From Candidatus Segatella mututuai (lineage in GTDB: Bacteria > Bacteroidota > Bacteroidia > Bacteroidales > Bacteroidaceae), in NCBI GenBank assembly GCA_002439605.1, contig DJOI01000078.1, positions 1 to 38,360 on the forward strand: a stretch of 38,360 nt of DNA. The letters are read 5' to 3'. The position numbers and the translations under genes were made by a program. The notes under the pieces were generated by a model that saw only the letters and a list, made by a program, of their open reading frames with translations, did not search any database and was not told where the DNA came from. Shown here piece after piece: positions 7,474 through 15,783 of this stretch (position 1 is the stretch's first letter; every line of letters starts with the position of its first letter).

Positions 7474-8502
7474 ATGACAAAAGTTGCTATTAACGGCTTC
7501 GGCCGTATCGGTCGTCTGGCTTTCCGTCAGATGTTTGAGGCAGAGGGTTATGAGGTAGTTGCTATCAACGACCTTACATCTCCTAAAATGTTGGCTCACC
7601 TTCTTAAGTATGATACAGCACAGGGTGGCTTCGCTGGCAAGTATGGCGAGGGCAAGCACACTGTAGAGGCAACAGACAACTCTATCATCGTTGATGGTAA
7701 GGAAATCACTATCTACGCTAAGCCAAACGCAGCTGAGCTTCCTTGGGGTGAGCTTGGTGTTGACGTAGTACTCGAGTGCACAGGTTTCTATACATCTAAG
7801 GAGAAGGCTTCTGCTCATATCACAGCAGGTGCTAAGAAGGTAGTTATCTCTGCTCCAGCAGGTAAGGACCTCCCAACTATCGTTTACAACACCAACCACA
7901 AGACTTTGACTCCAGCCGATACCATTATCTCTGCAGCTTCTTGTACAACAAACTGCTTGGCTCCTATGGCTGATACTTTGAACAAGTACGCAGCTATTCA
8001 GTCTGGTATCATGACAACTATCCACGCTTATACTGGCGACCAGATGATTCTCGATGGTCCTCAGCGTAAGGGCGACCTCCGTCGTTCTCGTGCAGGTGCT
8101 CAGAACATCGTTCCTAACACAACAGGTGCTGCCAAGGCTATCGGCCTCGTAATTCCTGAGTTGAACGGTAAGTTGATTGGTTCTGCACAGCGTGTTCCTA
8201 CTCCAACAGGTTCTACAACTATCCTCATCGCAGTTGTTAAGGGTAAGGATGTTACTGTCGAGGGTGTAAACGCTGCCATGAAGGCTGCTTCTAACGAGAG
8301 CTTCGGTTACAACGAGGATTTGATCGTTTCTTCTGATATCATCGGTATGCGTTACGGTTCACTCTTCGACGCTACTCAGACAATGGTTAGCAAGATCGAC
8401 GACGACACATATCAGGTACAGGTAGTTTCTTGGTACGACAATGAGAACTCTTATACTTCTCAGATGGTTCGTACTATCAAGTACCTCGCAGAGTTGAAGT
8501 AA
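7474..8502 (+). CDS. gap: Glyceraldehyde-3-phosphate dehydrogenase, type I
   Basis: This 342-residue cytoplasmic glycolytic enzyme converts glyceraldehyde-3-phosphate, phosphate and NAD+ to 1,3-bisphosphoglycerate. The Rossmann start is VAINGFGRIGRLAFRQ. The catalytic cysteine lies in SAASCTTNCLAPM near residue 155. The phosphate site and C-terminal signatures DGPQRKGDLRRSRAGAQNIV and SWYDNENSYTSQMVRT are present. I start at ATG 7474 (MTKVAING), the normal family start; an in-frame upstream start near 7384 would add a 30-residue tail with no family match. Codons are clearly biased towards a small favoured set (many GCT, GGT, AAG, GTT), as expected for a very highly expressed gene. A compact terminator follows. 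Confidence 0.98.
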   Translation: MTKVAINGFGRIGRLAFRQMFEAEGYEVVAINDLTSPKMLAHLLKYDTAQGGFAGKYGEGKHTVEATDNSIIVDGKEITIYAKPNAAELPWGELGVDVVLECTGFYTSKEKASAHITAGAKKVVISAPAGKDLPTIVYNTNHKTLTPADTIISAASCTTNCLAPMADTLNKYAAIQSGIMTTIHAYTGDQMILDGPQRKGDLRRSRAGAQNIVPNTTGAAKAIGLVIPELNGKLIGSAQRVPTPTGSTTILIAVVKGKDVTVEGVNAAMKAASNESFGYNEDLIVSSDIIGMRYGSLFDATQTMVSKIDDDTYQVQVVSWYDNENSYTSQMVRTIKYLAELK

Positions 8503-8538
8503 TACCGCTAAAGCGATATACACACAACGATATCATAG

Positions 8539-8567
8539 GCCTGGCATTGCAAAATGCCAGGCTTTTT
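8539..8567 (+). terminator. Rho-independent terminator of gap
   Basis: A 9-bp perfect stem, GCCTGGCAT (8539-8547) with ATGCCAGGC (8554-8562), is followed by TTTTT. Confidence 0.9.
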
Positions 8568-8626
8568 GCGTTAAAGTAGGAACGTGAAACCTTATTTCGG
8601 GGCTTCGAGCTTCTTTTTTAGGCTTC

Positions 8627-8661
8627 TTTGCTTACCTATATCAGAAAATTTTGTATCTTTG
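8627..8661 (+). promoter_or_regulatory. Promoter abutting the miaA start codon
   Basis: TATCTTTG lies at 8654-8661, with TTTG at 8627-8630 (gap 23 nt, on the long side). The ATG of miaA is at 8667, only 5 nt after the box, so the transcript would have almost no leader. Confidence 0.5.
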
Positions 8662-8666
8662 CCGTC

Positions 8667-9626
8667 ATGAAACAGACGATGATAACGATATTGGGCCCTA
8701 CGGCAAGCGGAAAGACAAGTCTCGCCGCAGCTTTGGCCGTGGCCTTTCCTATGCGTATGGACGGAAAGGAGGCCGAGATTATCAGTGCCGACAGCCGGCA
8801 GGTGTATCGCGGAATGGATATAGGCACGGGCAAGGACTTGGCCGACTACACGATAGGGGGAAAGTCTGTTCCCTATCATCTCATAGATATCTGCGAGCCT
8901 GGCACCAAGTACAACCTTTTCCAGTATCAGCAAGACTTCTATGATGCCTATATGGATGTTCATGGAAGAGGAAGGATGCCCATCCTTTGCGGAGGGACGG
9001 GGCTTTATATTGAGTCTGTCCTCAAGGGTTATCGTCTGTCACCGGTGCCTCAGAATCCAGAGCTTCGTGAGCGGCTTGCAGGCAAACCGTTGGACGAGCT
9101 TGCCGAGATGCTGCGACTGCTCAAGGAAAAGAATGGCTCGCACATGCACAACCGTACCGATGTGGACACAGCCCAACGAGCCATACGTGCCATAGAAATC
9201 GAAACCTATAATGCCGAGCATCCTATGCCGGAGAGAGAGTTGCCATCGGTGGACTCCTTGATTATAGGCGTGGATATCGACCGTGATATGCGTCGTGAAA
9301 AGATAACGCGTCGACTGAAGCAGCGCCTTGACGAAGGGATGGTGGATGAAGTCAAGTCGCTTCTCGACAGGGGCATTCCTGCTGAAGACTTGTTATATTA
9401 TGGCTTGGAATACAAGTTTGTTACCGAGTATGTGATAGGAAAGATGTCATACGCCGATATGTTCCGTGGCTTGGAGATTGCCATACACCAGTTTGCCAAG
9501 CGGCAGATGACGTGGTTTCGGGGCATGGAGCGCAGGGGCTTCGTCATACATTGGATAGATGCCTTGCTGCCTATGCACGATAAGGTGGAACGGATATTCG
9601 AATGGGCAGGCAATGTGAATTGTTAA
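8667..9626 (+). CDS. miaA: tRNA dimethylallyltransferase MiaA
   Basis: This 319-residue enzyme adds a dimethylallyl group to N6 of A37 in tRNAs that read UNN codons. The P-loop ITILGPTASGKTSLAAAL opens the protein. IISADSRQVYRGMDIGTGK (near residue 32) is the substrate-recognition motif, CGGTGLYI (near 105) is conserved, and QRAIRAIEI (near 168) and QFAKRQMTWFRG near the C-terminus complete the family pattern. The start at 8667 (MKQTMITILG) is chosen because earlier in-frame codons precede or overlap the promoter box. The next gene follows after 91 nt without a terminator and could be co-transcribed. Confidence 0.95.
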   Translation: MKQTMITILGPTASGKTSLAAALAVAFPMRMDGKEAEIISADSRQVYRGMDIGTGKDLADYTIGGKSVPYHLIDICEPGTKYNLFQYQQDFYDAYMDVHGRGRMPILCGGTGLYIESVLKGYRLSPVPQNPELRERLAGKPLDELAEMLRLLKEKNGSHMHNRTDVDTAQRAIRAIEIETYNAEHPMPERELPSVDSLIIGVDIDRDMRREKITRRLKQRLDEGMVDEVKSLLDRGIPAEDLLYYGLEYKFVTEYVIGKMSYADMFRGLEIAIHQFAKRQMTWFRGMERRGFVIHWIDALLPMHDKVERIFEWAGNVNC

Positions 9627-9717
9627 ATCTTGAACGAAGGTGAGGGCGGATGCCTTTATAGGTTTATAGGTGGAGGCGTTTTGCGGTTTCCCGAGTTCTA
9701 CTTTCAAAATATAGATA

Positions 9718-10650
9718 ATGGCGGTTAATGAAAACAAGTGGGGATTGCTGTATTGTCCCCGAAACGGATGGCGTGCAGGAAAGCGTTGGCTTAAGATAGA
9801 GAGGGCGTTGCGCCAGCTGCATGTTGACTACGACTTTGTGCAGAGTGAGAACCAGAAGGGTGTGGAACGGTTGGTTAAGATGTTTATCAACAACGGCTAT
9901 AAGACGATAGTCATTGTGGGGGGCGACTCAGCGCTCAATGATGCCGTGAACTGTCTGATGCAGGTGGACAAGGCTGTTCGTGATGAGATTGTCCTTGGGG
10001 TTGTCCCTAATGGCATGATGAACGACTTTGCCCATTTCTGGGGATTCTCGGATGGCGATTACGAACAGACCATCAAGTGGCTCAAGCTGCGCCGTGTCCG
10101 GAAAATCGACTTAGGCTGCATTCGCTATACAAACAAGCGCAACGAGAGGTGCCATCGCTATTTCCTGAATTGTGTCAACGTGGGCTTGATAGCCGCCATC
10201 ATGAATCTGCGTCGAAAGACCCATCATTTCTTCGGCTCTCGCACACTTTCGTTTGTTTTCTCTTTCGTGCTCATGATATTCCAGCGCCTCGACTACAAGA
10301 TGCACGTCAAGATCAATGAGGAGGAAATACGGCGCAGGGTGATGACCATGTGTATAGGCAATGCCTCGGGATATGGGCAGACTCCTAATGCCGTACCCTA
10401 TAATGGACTGCTCGATGTGTCGGTGGTGTATCATCCGCAGATAACCCAGCTCTTCGAGGGGTTCTATCTCTTCGTGCGTGGCAAGTTTCTCAACCATCGT
10501 AGCGTGCATCCTTATCGCACTAAGGAGGTGGAGGTGAAGGAGGCGCCCCATGCCCTCATAGGTGTGGATGGACGCCTGATGGCAACGCCCAAGGGCAGCT
10601 ATAAGATAACGGTGGAGCAGGAAGTTGTCAATTTCTTGATTCCTGTGTGA
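9718..10650 (+). CDS. Diacylglycerol/lipid-kinase-like protein with variant nucleotide motifs
   Basis: This 310-residue protein has the DAGK-catalytic fold of the YegS/DgkB group. KTIVIVGGDSALNDAVN near residue 65 stands where active kinases have GGDGTxNEV, and VVPNGMMNDFAHFWG near residue 100 stands where they have P.GTGNDFA. FLNCVNVGLIAAI and MCIGNASGYGQTPNAVPYNGLLDV match the C-terminal beta-domain (usually 'G.g..pp.A...DG.ldv'). These replacements of the G-T residues recur, as I recall, in Bacteroidota homologues, so they may mark a subfamily rather than decay. Role inferred: phosphorylation or binding of a membrane lipid, facing the cytoplasm. It lies between miaA and the glycogen cluster. 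Confidence 0.75.
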   Translation: MAVNENKWGLLYCPRNGWRAGKRWLKIERALRQLHVDYDFVQSENQKGVERLVKMFINNGYKTIVIVGGDSALNDAVNCLMQVDKAVRDEIVLGVVPNGMMNDFAHFWGFSDGDYEQTIKWLKLRRVRKIDLGCIRYTNKRNERCHRYFLNCVNVGLIAAIMNLRRKTHHFFGSRTLSFVFSFVLMIFQRLDYKMHVKINEEEIRRRVMTMCIGNASGYGQTPNAVPYNGLLDVSVVYHPQITQLFEGFYLFVRGKFLNHRSVHPYRTKEVEVKEAPHALIGVDGRLMATPKGSYKITVEQEVVNFLIPV

Positions 10651-10800
10651 AGGGGGAGTGGGCAAGTTGCTCCTTCTCCCATGTAGAGGATTGCCGGGTC
10701 TTGTCGTGGCATGGTAAACGCTGTTTAGTCCCAAATGTCAGCCGTTTGAGTTAAAAAAGCATGATTAAAAAAAAAATCACCAATTTTTATTAGAAAAAAC

Positions 10801-10831
10801 TTTGTCATGCGACGAAAAATCGCTACCTTTG
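10801..10831 (+). promoter_or_regulatory. Promoter of the glycogen operon
   Basis: TTTG (10801-10804), 19 nt, then TACCTTTG (10824-10831): an exact match to the phylum consensus. Transcription would start near 10837, 44 nt before the GH133 ATG. Confidence 0.8.
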
Positions 10832-10880
10832 AGCCAATATAGAAGTATAGTATTAAAAACTAAAACCTTAATATAGATCT

Positions 10881-12824
10881 ATGAGTTATCTAAAATTCGA
10901 AAAGGCCCTGATGACTAACCTTCAAGAGTCATTGCCCAAGGAGTTGTTGCGTACCAACCGCTCTGGTGCTTATTCGTGCTCTACGATTGTGGACTGTAAT
11001 ATCCGCAAGTATCATGGACTATTGGTTGTTCCTGTTCCTGAGCTGGACGATGACAACCATGTGCTCCTGAGCTCGCTTGATGTTACGGTGATTCAGCATG
11101 GTGCTGAGTTTAATCTTGGACTGCACAAGTATCAAGGAAACAACTACAATCCGATGGGACACAAGTACATCCAGGAATTCGATTGTGACAAGGTTCCCAC
11201 CACGTTGTATCGTGTGGGGGGTGTCATCTTGAAGAAGGAAGTGGTGTTCCAACATTATGAGAATCGTATTTTGCTGCGTTATACCTTGGTGGATGGCCAT
11301 TCTGCCACCACGCTGAGGTTCCGCCCCTTTCTTGCGTTCCGCAGTGTGAGGCAGTTCACTCACGAGAATGCTGTGGCTTCAAGAGATTACGCAGAGGTCG
11401 ACAACGGCATCAAGACATGTATGTATGCCGGCTATCCCGATCTTTTCATGCAGTTCTCCAAGAAAAACAATTTCGTCTTCCAGCCAGACTGGTATCGTGG
11501 CGTGGAGTATCCCAAGGAGCAGGAGCGTGGCTATGCTTCCAATGAGGATCTTTATGTCCCCGGCTATTTCGAGATGAATATAAAGAAAGGCGAGACCATC
11601 GTCTTTGCCGCTTCCACATCCGAAATCAAGTCGCACAGCCTGAAGACGCTCTTCGACAAGGAAGTGAGCGAACGTGCGCCACGCGACAATTTCTTCCATT
11701 GTCTTGTCAATGCCGCCCATCAGTTCCATCTCCGTGAGAGCAACGACGACCGTTACATCATTGCCGGTTATCCTTGGTTCAAGTGCCGTGCGCGAGATAC
11801 ATTTATCTCTTTGCCAGGTTTGACGCTTTCCATCGAGGAGGACGACTACTTCGAGTTAGTGATGAAGACTGCCATGAAGGGGTATTACGAGTTCATGGAG
11901 GAAAAGCCTGTCACCGTGCATATAGCGGAGATAGAACAACCCGACGTGCCCTTGTGGGCGGTGTGGGCTTTGCAGCAGTATGCCAAGGAGAAGGGCAAGG
12001 AAGCCTGTCTCGAGAAGTATGGCAAGTTTATCAAGGACATCGTGATGTACGTGAAGAGCAATCATCATCCCAACTTGAAGTTGATGCCCAATGGACTTCT
12101 CTACACCGATGGCAAGGACAAGGCCGTGACATGGATGAACTCTACAGCCAATGGTCGTCCGGTAGTCCCCCGTACGGGATACATCGTCGAGTTTAACGCC
12201 TTGTGGTACAACGCTCTTTGCTTCTGTGCCTCCTTGTGCGAGCTGGCGGGCAAGGAGAAGGAACAGCAGCAGTTCGTCGAGGTTGCCGAACTCGCCAAGC
12301 AGTCGTTCCTCGACACGTTCCTCAACGAGTATGGCTATCTCTACGACTATGTAGACGGCAAGATGATAGACTGGAGTGTTCGCCCCAACATGATATTCCC
12401 TGTGGCCTTCGACTATTCTCCCTTGTCGCAAGACCAGAAGAAGCGAGTCCTTGACATCTGTACCCGTGAGCTTCTCACGCCTAAGGGCTTGCGCTCGCTC
12501 TCGCCTAAGAGTGGCGGATACAACCCAGTCTATGTAGGTCCGCAGAGCCAGCGCGACTATGCTTACCATCAGGGAACGGCATGGCCTTGGCTGGGGGGCT
12601 TCTATATGGAGGCCAGTCTGAAGATGTATAAGCGTACACGCCTGAGCTTCATAGAACGCCAGATGGTGGGCTATGACGATGAGATGTCATGCCATTGCTT
12701 GGGCACTATCAGCGAGCTCTTTGATGGCAACCCCCCGTTTACGGGGCGAGGCGCCATCTCTTTTGCCATGAATGTGGCTGAGATTCTGCGTGCGCTCGAA
12801 CTACTTGAGAAATATCAATATTAA
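10881..12824 (+). CDS. Glycogen debranching enzyme (GH133 amylo-alpha-1,6-glucosidase)
   Basis: This 647-residue cytoplasmic enzyme hydrolyses alpha-1,6 branch points of glycogen. The N-terminal domain (about 1-270) shows the GDE-type opening LLRTNRSGAYSCSTIVDCNIRKYHGLLV. The C-terminal (alpha/alpha)6 domain carries YPWFKCRARDTFISLPGLTL near residue 300, PRTGYIVEFNALWYNAL near 430, SPKSGGYNPVYVGPQSQRDYAYHQGTAWPW near 540-570, and a final FTGRGAISFAMNVAEILRAL. The full length is normal. It heads an operon with a GT4 glycosyltransferase (17 nt away) and GH57, the standard glycogen cluster of Bacteroides and Prevotella. Confidence 0.93.
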   Translation: MSYLKFEKALMTNLQESLPKELLRTNRSGAYSCSTIVDCNIRKYHGLLVVPVPELDDDNHVLLSSLDVTVIQHGAEFNLGLHKYQGNNYNPMGHKYIQEFDCDKVPTTLYRVGGVILKKEVVFQHYENRILLRYTLVDGHSATTLRFRPFLAFRSVRQFTHENAVASRDYAEVDNGIKTCMYAGYPDLFMQFSKKNNFVFQPDWYRGVEYPKEQERGYASNEDLYVPGYFEMNIKKGETIVFAASTSEIKSHSLKTLFDKEVSERAPRDNFFHCLVNAAHQFHLRESNDDRYIIAGYPWFKCRARDTFISLPGLTLSIEEDDYFELVMKTAMKGYYEFMEEKPVTVHIAEIEQPDVPLWAVWALQQYAKEKGKEACLEKYGKFIKDIVMYVKSNHHPNLKLMPNGLLYTDGKDKAVTWMNSTANGRPVVPRTGYIVEFNALWYNALCFCASLCELAGKEKEQQQFVEVAELAKQSFLDTFLNEYGYLYDYVDGKMIDWSVRPNMIFPVAFDYSPLSQDQKKRVLDICTRELLTPKGLRSLSPKSGGYNPVYVGPQSQRDYAYHQGTAWPWLGGFYMEASLKMYKRTRLSFIERQMVGYDDEMSCHCLGTISELFDGNPPFTGRGAISFAMNVAEILRALELLEKYQY

Positions 12825-12841
12825 ATAAGGAGGACTGCAGT

Positions 12842-14110
12842 ATGAAAGTATTAATGTTTGGATGGGAGTATCCTCCTCATGTGTTTGGTGGCTTGGCTAC
12901 TGCCAATTTTGGCATTTCGCAGGGATTGCATGCCCAGGGCGATGTCGACATCACCCTCTGCCTTCCTCATCCTTTTGGCGATGAAGACCGCAGCGCCGCT
13001 AAAATCGTAGCCATGAATTGCGTGCCCATAGCCTGGCGTGATGTCAACTACGACTATGTGCGGCAGCGTGTGGGCAACATCATGGATCCTAATGACTATT
13101 TCCGTTATCGCGATCATATCTATGCCGATTTCAACTATATGAATGTCAACGACCTCGGCTGTATGAATTTCGCCGGTGGTTATCCTCCCAACCTTCACGA
13201 TGAAATCAACAACTATTCTGTGATAGCGGGAGTGGTGGCTCGCTCCGAGGAATTTGATATCATTCATGCTCACGACTGGCTTACCTTCCCTGCAGGTATC
13301 CATGCCAAGAAGGTGAGTGGGAAGCCTCTGTGCATCCATGTGCACGCCACCGACTTCGACCGGAGCCGTGGCAAGGTGAATCCTACCGTTTATTCTATAG
13401 AGAAGGATGGCATGGACAATGCCGACTGCATCATGTGCGTGTCGGAACTTACCCGGCAGACCGTCATCAACCAGTACCATCAGGATCCGCACAAGTGTTT
13501 TGCCATGCATAATGCTGTCTATCCATTGAAGCAGGAGTGGCAGGACATTCCTCGTCCAGACCATAAGGGCAAGGAGAAGGTGGTAACCTTCTTGGGACGT
13601 ATCACCATGCAGAAGGGACCGGAATACTTTGTCGAAGCAGCCAATATGGTGTTGCACCGTACACGCAATGTGCGTTTCTGCATGGCAGGCTCTGGCGACA
13701 TGATGAATCAGATGATTTATTTGGCGGCCGAGCGTGGCATAGCCGACCGCTTCCACTTCCCGGGATTCATGCGAGGCAAGCAGGTGTACGAGTGCCTGAA
13801 AGACTCTGACGTATATGTCATGCCTTCGGTGAGCGAACCTTTCGGCATCTCTCCTTTGGAGGCCATGCAGTGCGGCACACCTACGATTATCTCCAAGCAG
13901 AGTGGATGTGGTGAAATCCTGACCAACTGTATCAAGGTTGACTATTGGGACATCCATGCCTTGGCAGATGCCATCTATAGCATTTGCCATAATGAGAGTC
14001 TCTTCGACTATCTGTCTGTGGAAGGCAAAAACGAGGTCGACCAGATTACCTGGGACAAGGTGGGGGCACGCATCAGAAACCTTTACCTGAAGACCCTCGG
14101 GTGGAAGTAA
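12842..14110 (+). CDS. GT4/GT5-like glycosyltransferase, probable glycogen synthase
   Basis: This 422-residue GT-B fold protein starts MKVLMFGWEYPPHVFGGLAT, a starch-synthase-like opening with a Gly-rich loop. It has FDIIHAHDWLTFPAG near residue 140, the second-domain start VVTFLGRITMQKGPEYFVEA near 245, and the donor-binding SEPFGISPLEAMQCGTP near residue 330 with the E-x7-E pair. In Bacteroidota this gene sits between the debranching enzyme and GH57 and is taken to make the alpha-1,4-glucan from a nucleotide sugar; that role is inferred from context. A very strong Shine-Dalgarno AAGGAGG lies about 8 nt before the ATG. Confidence 0.88.
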   Translation: MKVLMFGWEYPPHVFGGLATANFGISQGLHAQGDVDITLCLPHPFGDEDRSAAKIVAMNCVPIAWRDVNYDYVRQRVGNIMDPNDYFRYRDHIYADFNYMNVNDLGCMNFAGGYPPNLHDEINNYSVIAGVVARSEEFDIIHAHDWLTFPAGIHAKKVSGKPLCIHVHATDFDRSRGKVNPTVYSIEKDGMDNADCIMCVSELTRQTVINQYHQDPHKCFAMHNAVYPLKQEWQDIPRPDHKGKEKVVTFLGRITMQKGPEYFVEAANMVLHRTRNVRFCMAGSGDMMNQMIYLAAERGIADRFHFPGFMRGKQVYECLKDSDVYVMPSVSEPFGISPLEAMQCGTPTIISKQSGCGEILTNCIKVDYWDIHALADAIYSICHNESLFDYLSVEGKNEVDQITWDKVGARIRNLYLKTLGWK

Positions 14111-14114
14111 GTTA

Positions 14115-14134
14115 AGTGAAGAATGAAGAACGAA
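14115..14134 (+). repeat. 20-bp repeat copy in the GT4-GH57 gap
   Basis: Identical to 5697-5716 inside the hydrolase gene. Here it is intergenic, directly after the GT4 stop codon, and may separate or space the operon genes. Confidence 0.7.
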
Positions 14135-14226
14135 TGGCGAAGAAACAACGTTCGACGGACGAAGTGAAAGCCAATTCTATGACTTTATAATTCATATTTC
14201 ATAATCAAATTTCAAAGTAGAATAAC

Positions 14227-15672
14227 ATGAAGACAATTTGTTTATATTTCGAGATACATCAAATCATCCATCTGAAGAGGTATCGCTTCTTCGACATAGG
14301 TATCGACCATTATTATTATGATGACTATGAGAACGAGCGTAGCATTAGTGATATTGCCGAGCGTTCTTATATGCCTGCGCTCACGACCATAGAGGATATG
14401 ATCAAGGCCAACGGAGAGTATTTCAAGGTGGCTTTCTCTATCTCTGGCGTGGGTATGGAACAGCTGGAGCTTCATGCGCCGCAGGTGCTGGAGAAGTTGC
14501 AGGACCTCAACAAGACGGGGTGTGTGGAGTTCCTTGCGGAGCCTTACTCCCACGGCTTGGCTTCTCTCGTCAATAAGGAGAGCTTTGCGGCTGAGGTGAA
14601 GCGCCAGGCTGCCAAGATGGAGGAGTACTTTGGCAAGAAGCCACAGGTGTTGCGCAACTCTTCGCTCATCTATAGCGATGATATCGGTTTGCAGGCTTCG
14701 AAGATGGGTTTTGCCGGCATGCTTACGGAAGGGGCGAAGCATGTGCTGGGATGGAAGTCGCCTCACTATGTGTACAACTGCGCCTTGGCTCCTAAGCTCA
14801 AGCTCTTGCTGCGTGATATTCGCCTGAGTGATGATGTGTCTCTGCGTTTCAATAACAGCAGTTGGGACGGCTATCCTCTCTTCGCCGACAATTATATCAA
14901 TCAGATAGCAGCCTTCCCCCAGGAGGAGCAGGTAATCAATATCTTCATGGAGCTTTCGGCTCTTGGCATCGCCCAGCCGTTGTCGAGCAACATTCTTGAG
15001 TTCCTGAAGGCTCTGCCTGCCTGCGCCAAGGAAAAGGGCATCACTTTCTCTACACCTATCGAGATTTGCAAGAAGATGAAGTCGGTAGGTGAATTGAATG
15101 TTCCTGACACCTTGAGTTGGGTAGATGAGGAACGTGATGTCAGCCCGTGGCTGGGCAACCCCATGCAGCGTGAGGCTTTCAACAAGCTGTATAGTGTGGC
15201 CGACCGTGTGCGCATAGCCAACGAGCCACGTATCAACCAAGACTGGGATTACCTGCAGGCAAGCAACAACTTCCGTTTTATGACCACAAAGCCAAGCAAT
15301 GTAGGGCTTGACCGTGGCATCTACAGCGATCCTTTCGATGCTTTCACCAACTATATGAATATTCTCGGCGACTTCCTCAATCGTGTGAACGACTTGTATC
15401 CTTCTGATGTCGACAACGAACAGCTTGAAGGGCTTCTCACAACCATCAAAAACCAGGATGAGGAGATAGATATGAAGGACAATGAGATAGTACGCCTTCA
15501 GGCTAAGATAGAGAAGATAGAGAAAGAGGTAGAGAAACTGCGTGCAGAGAAGAAGCCTGCCAAGGCCGTTCCAGCCAAGAAGCCAGCGGCTAAAAAGGTT
15601 ACAGCTAAGAAAGCGCCTGTCAAGGAGAAGGCTAAGGCTGAAGAGAAATCTGAGGATAAGAAATCCGAATAA
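14227..15672 (+). CDS. GH57 alpha-amylase / glucanotransferase with coiled-coil, Lys/Ala-rich tail
   Basis: The protein is 481 residues. The start MKTICLYFEIHQIIHLKRYRF contains the GH57 region-1 HQ motif (His11). EFLAEPYSHGLASL near residue 100 is the region-2-like segment, followed by a barrel of the usual size to about residue 390. The remainder is not part of the enzyme fold: residues about 400-445 form a predicted coiled coil (TIKNQDEEIDMKDNEIVRLQAKI...), and the last 35 residues are Lys/Ala/Pro-rich repeats (PAKKPAAKKVTAKK) like a histone-H1 tail. It acts on intracellular alpha-glucan together with the two upstream genes. The 116-nt gap upstream contains a 20-bp repeat, and a terminator follows. 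Confidence 0.9.
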   Translation: MKTICLYFEIHQIIHLKRYRFFDIGIDHYYYDDYENERSISDIAERSYMPALTTIEDMIKANGEYFKVAFSISGVGMEQLELHAPQVLEKLQDLNKTGCVEFLAEPYSHGLASLVNKESFAAEVKRQAAKMEEYFGKKPQVLRNSSLIYSDDIGLQASKMGFAGMLTEGAKHVLGWKSPHYVYNCALAPKLKLLLRDIRLSDDVSLRFNNSSWDGYPLFADNYINQIAAFPQEEQVINIFMELSALGIAQPLSSNILEFLKALPACAKEKGITFSTPIEICKKMKSVGELNVPDTLSWVDEERDVSPWLGNPMQREAFNKLYSVADRVRIANEPRINQDWDYLQASNNFRFMTTKPSNVGLDRGIYSDPFDAFTNYMNILGDFLNRVNDLYPSDVDNEQLEGLLTTIKNQDEEIDMKDNEIVRLQAKIEKIEKEVEKLRAEKKPAKAVPAKKPAAKKVTAKKAPVKEKAKAEEKSEDKKSE

Positions 15673-15698
15673 TTCATTTTAGATACTCATAAAAAGTC

Positions 15699-15736
15699 AA
15701 CTCCCCATAGCGGTGAAGCTGTGGGGAGTTTTTTTA
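15699..15736 (+). terminator. Terminator of the glycogen operon
   Basis: AACTCCCCA (15699-15707) pairs with TGGGGAGTT (15722-15730), flanked by further GC pairs (AGC/GCT), then a T-run. It separates this operon from the convergent pectin locus. Confidence 0.85.
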
Positions 15737-15783
15737 TCTCTCATCCTATCAATTGGATGGGTGAATTTATGATAAACTTTTGG

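Noticed and set aside
12851..13990. 379-codon open frame on the minus strand
   Set aside because: Antisense shadow of the GT4 gene; no recognisable protein features.
14242..15240. 332-codon open frame on the minus strand
   Set aside because: Antisense shadow of the GH57 gene, with His/Leu-rich low-information translation.
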